From Arion vulgaris (lineage: Eukaryota > Mollusca > Gastropoda > Stylommatophora > Arionidae), in assembly GCA_020796225.1 (NCBI GenBank), contig CM036754.1:38992279-39056278 (forward strand): a stretch of DNA of 64,000 bases. Reading direction: 5' to 3'. The translations under genes and the position numbers were made by a program. The notes under the pieces are model-generated. The model was not told the origin of the DNA, made no database searches, and worked only from the letters and a program-made list of their open reading frames with translations. This document shows, piece by piece, positions 60,426-64,000 of the stretch (the first letter of the stretch is position 1; every line of letters starts with the position of its first letter).

Positions 60426-61425
60426 TAGATTGTCACATTTTGTATTACAACATATTGGAGTTGATAATTCATTATGACTAATCTTCGAAGGGAATACTAC
60501 GTTGTTCGATCGAATCTGACTTAATTGTTCTGTGTTCAACAAACGACGCTGTTTATGAAAGACGGCTTGGTAAGATTGTTTTCTATGAGAACTAGCAGCT
60601 GGGTGTGTTGATATGTAGCGCTAGACAATGAATGAGGTAAGACAAAATGGTTTGTGGTTTGAATCCTTTGTTTGCTAATTTCTTTTTTCCCGAGACCCTA
60701 ATGCTTGTTCGCTATCTATTTATTGATCATATTTAATGGCTCCAGTGCTTCACTTAGAGTTATTCAAACTTGTTTTCTTATTTCTCAAAGGAACGCAGGT
60801 TCGCAACTTTTACTCTCAAATTATATTTTGGTCTTCCTTCTTCATCCCTGCCATAAGTCACCACTTCTCATACCTACAATTCGTTTAGTATTCTTTGTCC
60901 CCTTCCCTCCTCACTCCAACTACAACAGAACCGCTTGGAAACTGTGATGTGCAGATTTGGACATCCATGTTTTGAGCATGTCAGGTTGGTCATACTAAAG
61001 TACTGAGGTAAAGAAAAAAACATAAGATACTAGAAGTACGAGAATATTCTGAAAAAATGAAGAACAAACATGCATGTAGTTGTATTTTTTAAGTTAATAC
61101 ACTTTAACATTGAAATTGTAAATCTGGAAAATAATGTTGTTTATTCACATATGCTATTCAGTCTGTTGTGTAATGAACCGTCTATTTGATTTGTTGATTT
61201 AACCCTGACCTAAAAAACGCTATAAATATTTTCTTTTAAATCCCCAGCCTTCTCAGACCTTGGGTATGAAGTCACTTCACATTTCTAGACCTAGTATGCA
61301 GGGAGTAGGAGGTCAATTTATTTCTTGATATATTGACGTCGAAACTCACAACTCTCCTGTGTGCGAGTCAGATATGTGAACACTTATGCATTATGCTAAT
61401 AGGTTCATAAAACTACAAATAAAGG
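60426..61425. other. Unassigned
   Basis: No gene or repeat recognised in 1 kb. The 80-residue + frame at 60705 shows no family features. Confidence 0.5.
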
Positions 61426-61431
61426 GTGTTT

Positions 61432-61851
61432 GTAAAGTCTCACTACATTTCATATATAGGTTAGCTTAGAAAAAATGAGGTACATGACGTCATAAAAATG
61501 TGCTAAAACAAAGTACTGAAATTAGTCACAATAGTTACTTCTATGGTCTACTGTTGTTCTTGGTAAACTAGAAAGAACAAATGAAATATTTATTATAGCA
61601 GATGTTGGATATATCCACCACGGGGGCTTCAAGATATGTCTGTACACGTTTCTTCATATTGTCAAATATTCTTTCTTCAGTTGAAAACACTATTATGGTT
61701 TGAATGAAAAGAATTACTCCAGCAGATAACAGTCATTCACTGCATATTGCGTCACAATTGACTATCGAACACATTTGTTGATGACGTCATGTACTTTGTT
61801 TTTCACATTTGTTCTACATATGAAGTGTTGTGAGACTTTACAAACACCCCG
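61432..61851 (-). mobile_element. mariner-type MITE with transposase tail
   Basis: TA at 61430-61431 and 61852-61853 flank inverted repeats: GGGTGTTTGTAAAGTCTCAC (left) and the same on the other strand at the right (GGGTGTTTGTAAAGTCTCAC, then AACACTTCATAT). The minus strand at about 61605-61690 encodes TEERIFDNMKKRVQTYLEA and, after a one-base shift, RGGYIQHLL, like the end of DD(E/D) Tc1/mariner-class transposases. A 420-bp deletion derivative. Confidence 0.85.
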
Positions 61852-61961
61852 TACATAAATTATGAGGCACCACTAAAAGATAATCATTTAAGTGATGTGT
61901 TTGTATATTTCTGTATTGGTTACAGGAAAGAATTATTTCTGAGTGGATATCTATAACTTTT

Positions 61962-62045
61962 CATGGTTTTAAGACACATTGTTTGCTGCTATATATCTTG
62001 TTGTGAGAGACACATTGTTTGCATCTATGTATCTTGTTGTGAGTC
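61962..62045. repeat. 35-bp duplication
   Basis: AGACACATTGTTTGCTGCTA, TATATCTTGTTGTGAG, then AGACACATTGTTTGCATCTA, TGTATCTTGTTGTGAG. Confidence 0.8.
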
Positions 62046-62079
62046 TTATTCATTTACTTACTACTTACTATCCTCTCCG

Positions 62080-62465
62080 CTCCCAGTGAGCATAGGGCCT
62101 CAACAGTTATTCGCAATTTTTCAGGTCTCTAGCTGTTTTCTTTATGGCCTCACAGTACAACAGCCCTCAATTCCTCAAGAAGACTCCCGTCTTCAGGTCT
62201 GTTTAGGACACCTCTTTTCAGTTTTCCTTGCGGGTTCCACTCAGTGTTTGTCTAGTGACACTTGATTGTGTCTTCTGTTGGGTATGCCCGACACATCACC
62301 ACTTTCTCCTCTTAACCTCAGTCATCATTGGTTACTGTCTAGTTCTTATAAAAAATCTGTGTTTGCAACTCTATCACATCATCTCAGTCTGAGAATCCGC
62401 CGAAGACATCCTTTGGCAAAGGTCTGAATCTTATGATGTTATGTTCGTCATCCTGGGTTCTATCT
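62080..62465 (-). mobile_element. L-F LINE C-terminus
   Basis: The minus strand reads TEWNPQGKLKRGVLNRPEDG, SLLEELRAV and RPEKLRITVEALC, decayed. Confidence 0.6.
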
Positions 62466-62658
62466 CTCTCGCGATCACCGCACAGACTTATGTACCAGAT
62501 TTCCCCATAAATTCTATTCATGTGGAAATCTGATTAATGCACCAGTAACATTGTTGTGTTTTACATCACATCTTTAGCACCATTCAGAGCTCTGGTGCTT
62601 ATCCTTCGGCGATGTATCCGGTTTCAGCCAGTGTTTAATCAGCTCGCTCCCCGTTCTG
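62465..62658. repeat. Repeat shared with 45130-45360
   Basis: TGTGGAAATCTGATTAATGC, GGTGCTTATCCTTCGGCGAT, GTATCCGGTTTCAGCCAG. It is cut on the right by SINE-A2. Confidence 0.7.
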
Positions 62659-62659
62659 C

Positions 62660-62806
62660 AGCAATCTAGTGTTTTTTTTGTAGCGTAGCTAGCCCCACAC
62701 CTTTAGTCGCCTCTTACGACATGCATGGCAGGTAACAGTTGTTCTATTCGTTACACCTCAATTTGGGCCCCGGTGACCACTCGGGCGATCCTAGATTCAA
62801 ATCCGG
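62660..62806 (-). mobile_element. SINE-A2 copy
   Basis: CTTTAGTCGCCTCTTACGAC, ATGCATGGCAGGTAACAG, GGGCCCCGGTGACCACTCGG. It sits head to head with SINE-B. Confidence 0.75.
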
Positions 62807-62990
62807 ACCGCGCCGTTCTGTTCACATGTGCATTTTATATTTTAGAGACCGCATTGTTGCCTGAGCTACATAGTTCGTGCTTTGTGCGATACTCTGGGCA
62901 AATGACGTGCCACGTCTGTGGAGTGACCGAACTATAATGGGTAAAATCCGGTGCAACGGAGTCAATTCTTCGTCTTTAGACTCGTCGTCG
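62807..62990 (+). mobile_element. SINE-B copy
   Basis: Truncated B box AGATTCAAATCCGGACCG, then CATTGTTGCCTGAGCTACAT, AGTTCGTGCTTTGTGCGATA, GGGTAAAATCCGGTGCAACG, GAGTCAATTCTTCGTCTTTA. Confidence 0.75.
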
Positions 62991-63059
62991 TCATCAGATT
63001 ATCTTTGAAACAGTATATTGAATATATTAAGGGATATATTATGTAAACACGAGACCTTT

Positions 63060-63245
63060 GTCTGACACTTTCTAGCATTCAAAATAATTCTGGTGGGAGA
63101 TGAGTAGCATACATGGTACGGGAAGATTGAATGATCGGACCAACATCATTGCACTTCAGTGAGTAATCATGTGTGCTCCGATACCTTTCTTACACAGAAA
63201 GATCTCAACTGCAGTGCCAGAAACTCTGTAGCACTGGCGAGGTGC
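63060..63245 (-). mobile_element. L-R LINE tail
   Basis: Reverse of the C-terminal tail: GACCAACATCATTGCACTTC, AGTGAGTAATCATGTGTGCT. Confidence 0.5.
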
Positions 63246-63299
63246 CGATGTAATTATGAAGATGAAGACATTTTGAAGGAATTTTATTTGTAATATTTT

Positions 63300-63545
63300 C
63301 TAATGAATTTTGCACTAGCAGCGACTTTCTAGACTGCTCTCGATTTTGAACTGCCAATGGTTCTTTAAGTGCTAAAATTGAGCACGGAGCCTATGTTTTA
63401 TCGCCAGTCTCCGATATGACTAGGAACTCGATCTCACCTACACTGAGATTAAGGATCTTTGGATAAATATCCAAATGGCTCCACGAGGGAGCGAACCGTG
63501 TAGTTTTGGTACATGAGACGAGCACCTAACCTCTAGGCTACCTCT
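63300..63545 (-). mobile_element. SINE-F, tRNA-like
   Basis: On the minus strand: GTAGCCTAGAGGTTAGGTGC (A box), ACACGGTTCGCTCCCTCG (B box), GATCTTTGG..., CGATAAAACATAGGCTCCG, AAAGAACCATTGGCAG. It matches 53745-53990. Confidence 0.72.
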
Positions 63546-63880
63546 AGGCCTCGGATATGAGAAGAGTTGTTCAATAATATCATACTTTAGTAGATTCATT
63601 ACCTCTAGGCTACAGACAGCCTCGAGTATGAGAAGAGTTGTTCAATAATATCATACTTTAGTAGCTTCATTACCTCTAGGCTACCTCTAGGCCTCGAGTA
63701 TGAGAAGAGTTGTTCAATAATATCATACTTTAGTAGATTCATTACCTCTAGGCTACCTCTAGGCCTCGGGTATGAGAAGAGTTGTTCAATAATATCATAC
63801 TTTAGTAGATTCATTACCTCTAGGCCTCGGATATGAGAAGAGTTGTTCAATAATATCCTACTTTAGTAGATTCATTATTA
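63527..63880. repeat. 55-80-bp array at a SINE-F start
   Basis: Five units: CCTCGGATATGAGAAGAGTT, GTTCAATAATATCATACTTT, AGTAGATTCATTACCTCTAG and, in longer units, GCTACCTCTAG. The CTCTAGGCTACCTCTAGG part is the A-box end of the adjoining SINE-F. The minus frame at 63605-63850 is an artefact. Confidence 0.9.
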
Positions 63881-64000
63881 GTTATCAATGTTTATTTGTT
63901 GTCCATGATTCACTTATTCAAATCTCAAGTTCATACTGTTGCATGGTTCGAAAACATGGAGGACAATAAAAGAAACCACCAGAAACTAGACCTGCTTGTT

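Overview
This is eukaryotic DNA from an animal, most likely an invertebrate. It is AT-rich and gene-poor, has GT-AG introns of 0.7-3.1 kb, and is crowded with SINEs, LINE 3' ends, DNA-transposon fossils and minisatellite arrays. Several SINE and LINE signatures made me think of molluscs or another lophotrochozoan, but that is a weak guess from memory. There is nothing prokaryotic here: no operons, no CRISPR array, and no true tRNA or rRNA gene.

The one conserved host gene I recognise is the 3' part of BRF1 (TFIIIB subunit, RNA polymerase III initiation). Eight exons lie on the + strand between 1147 and 12324. Their splice phases all fit, and they encode the Brf1 homology block (GELDLTGIDDEEIDK, then KLSDKINYNVLSALD) and an acidic tail. 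The zinc ribbon and cyclin repeats must lie left of the window. A second, unnamed host-like reading frame lies at 50917-52237. It is serine-rich, has SILK and RVxF motifs of the kind that dock protein phosphatase 1, and is broken by one frameshift and one in-frame stop.

The rest is repeats. I use local names. SINE-A is about 250 bp with a GAA-rich 3' end and 10-13 bp target-site duplications; SINE-A2 is its diverged sister. SINE-B, C, D, E and F have tRNA-like heads. L-A, L-B, L-C, L-E, L-F and L-R are groups of truncated non-LTR retrotransposon 3' ends, of which L-R carries an RNase H domain. DNA transposons are a decayed BED/hAT transposase (58.55-60.43 kb), a hAT dimerisation-domain remnant (29.3-29.6 kb), a composite hAT-like element with a perfect 8-bp target duplication (45016-48726), and a mariner-type MITE with TA duplication (61432-61851).

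Layout: 1-12.4 kb BRF1 exons with repeat-filled introns; 12.4-33 kb LINE/SINE mosaic with many arrays; 33.4-36.5 kb a 64-bp satellite; 38.4-42.8 kb a 37/41-bp satellite with an internal 1.57-kb duplication; 43-49.9 kb nested SINE/LINE and the hAT-like element; 50.9-52.2 kb the serine-rich frame; 52.2-64 kb further SINEs, LINEs, arrays and transposon fossils.

The most striking pattern is that tandem arrays, about a quarter of the window, are repeatedly made from internal pieces of the dispersed elements. In several cases the array still sits inside one element copy with both element ends preserved (7.3, 26.1, 33.3 kb). The window looks like a series of snapshots of satellites being born from SINEs and LINEs. 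Most long open frames here are by-products of arrays and are not genes.
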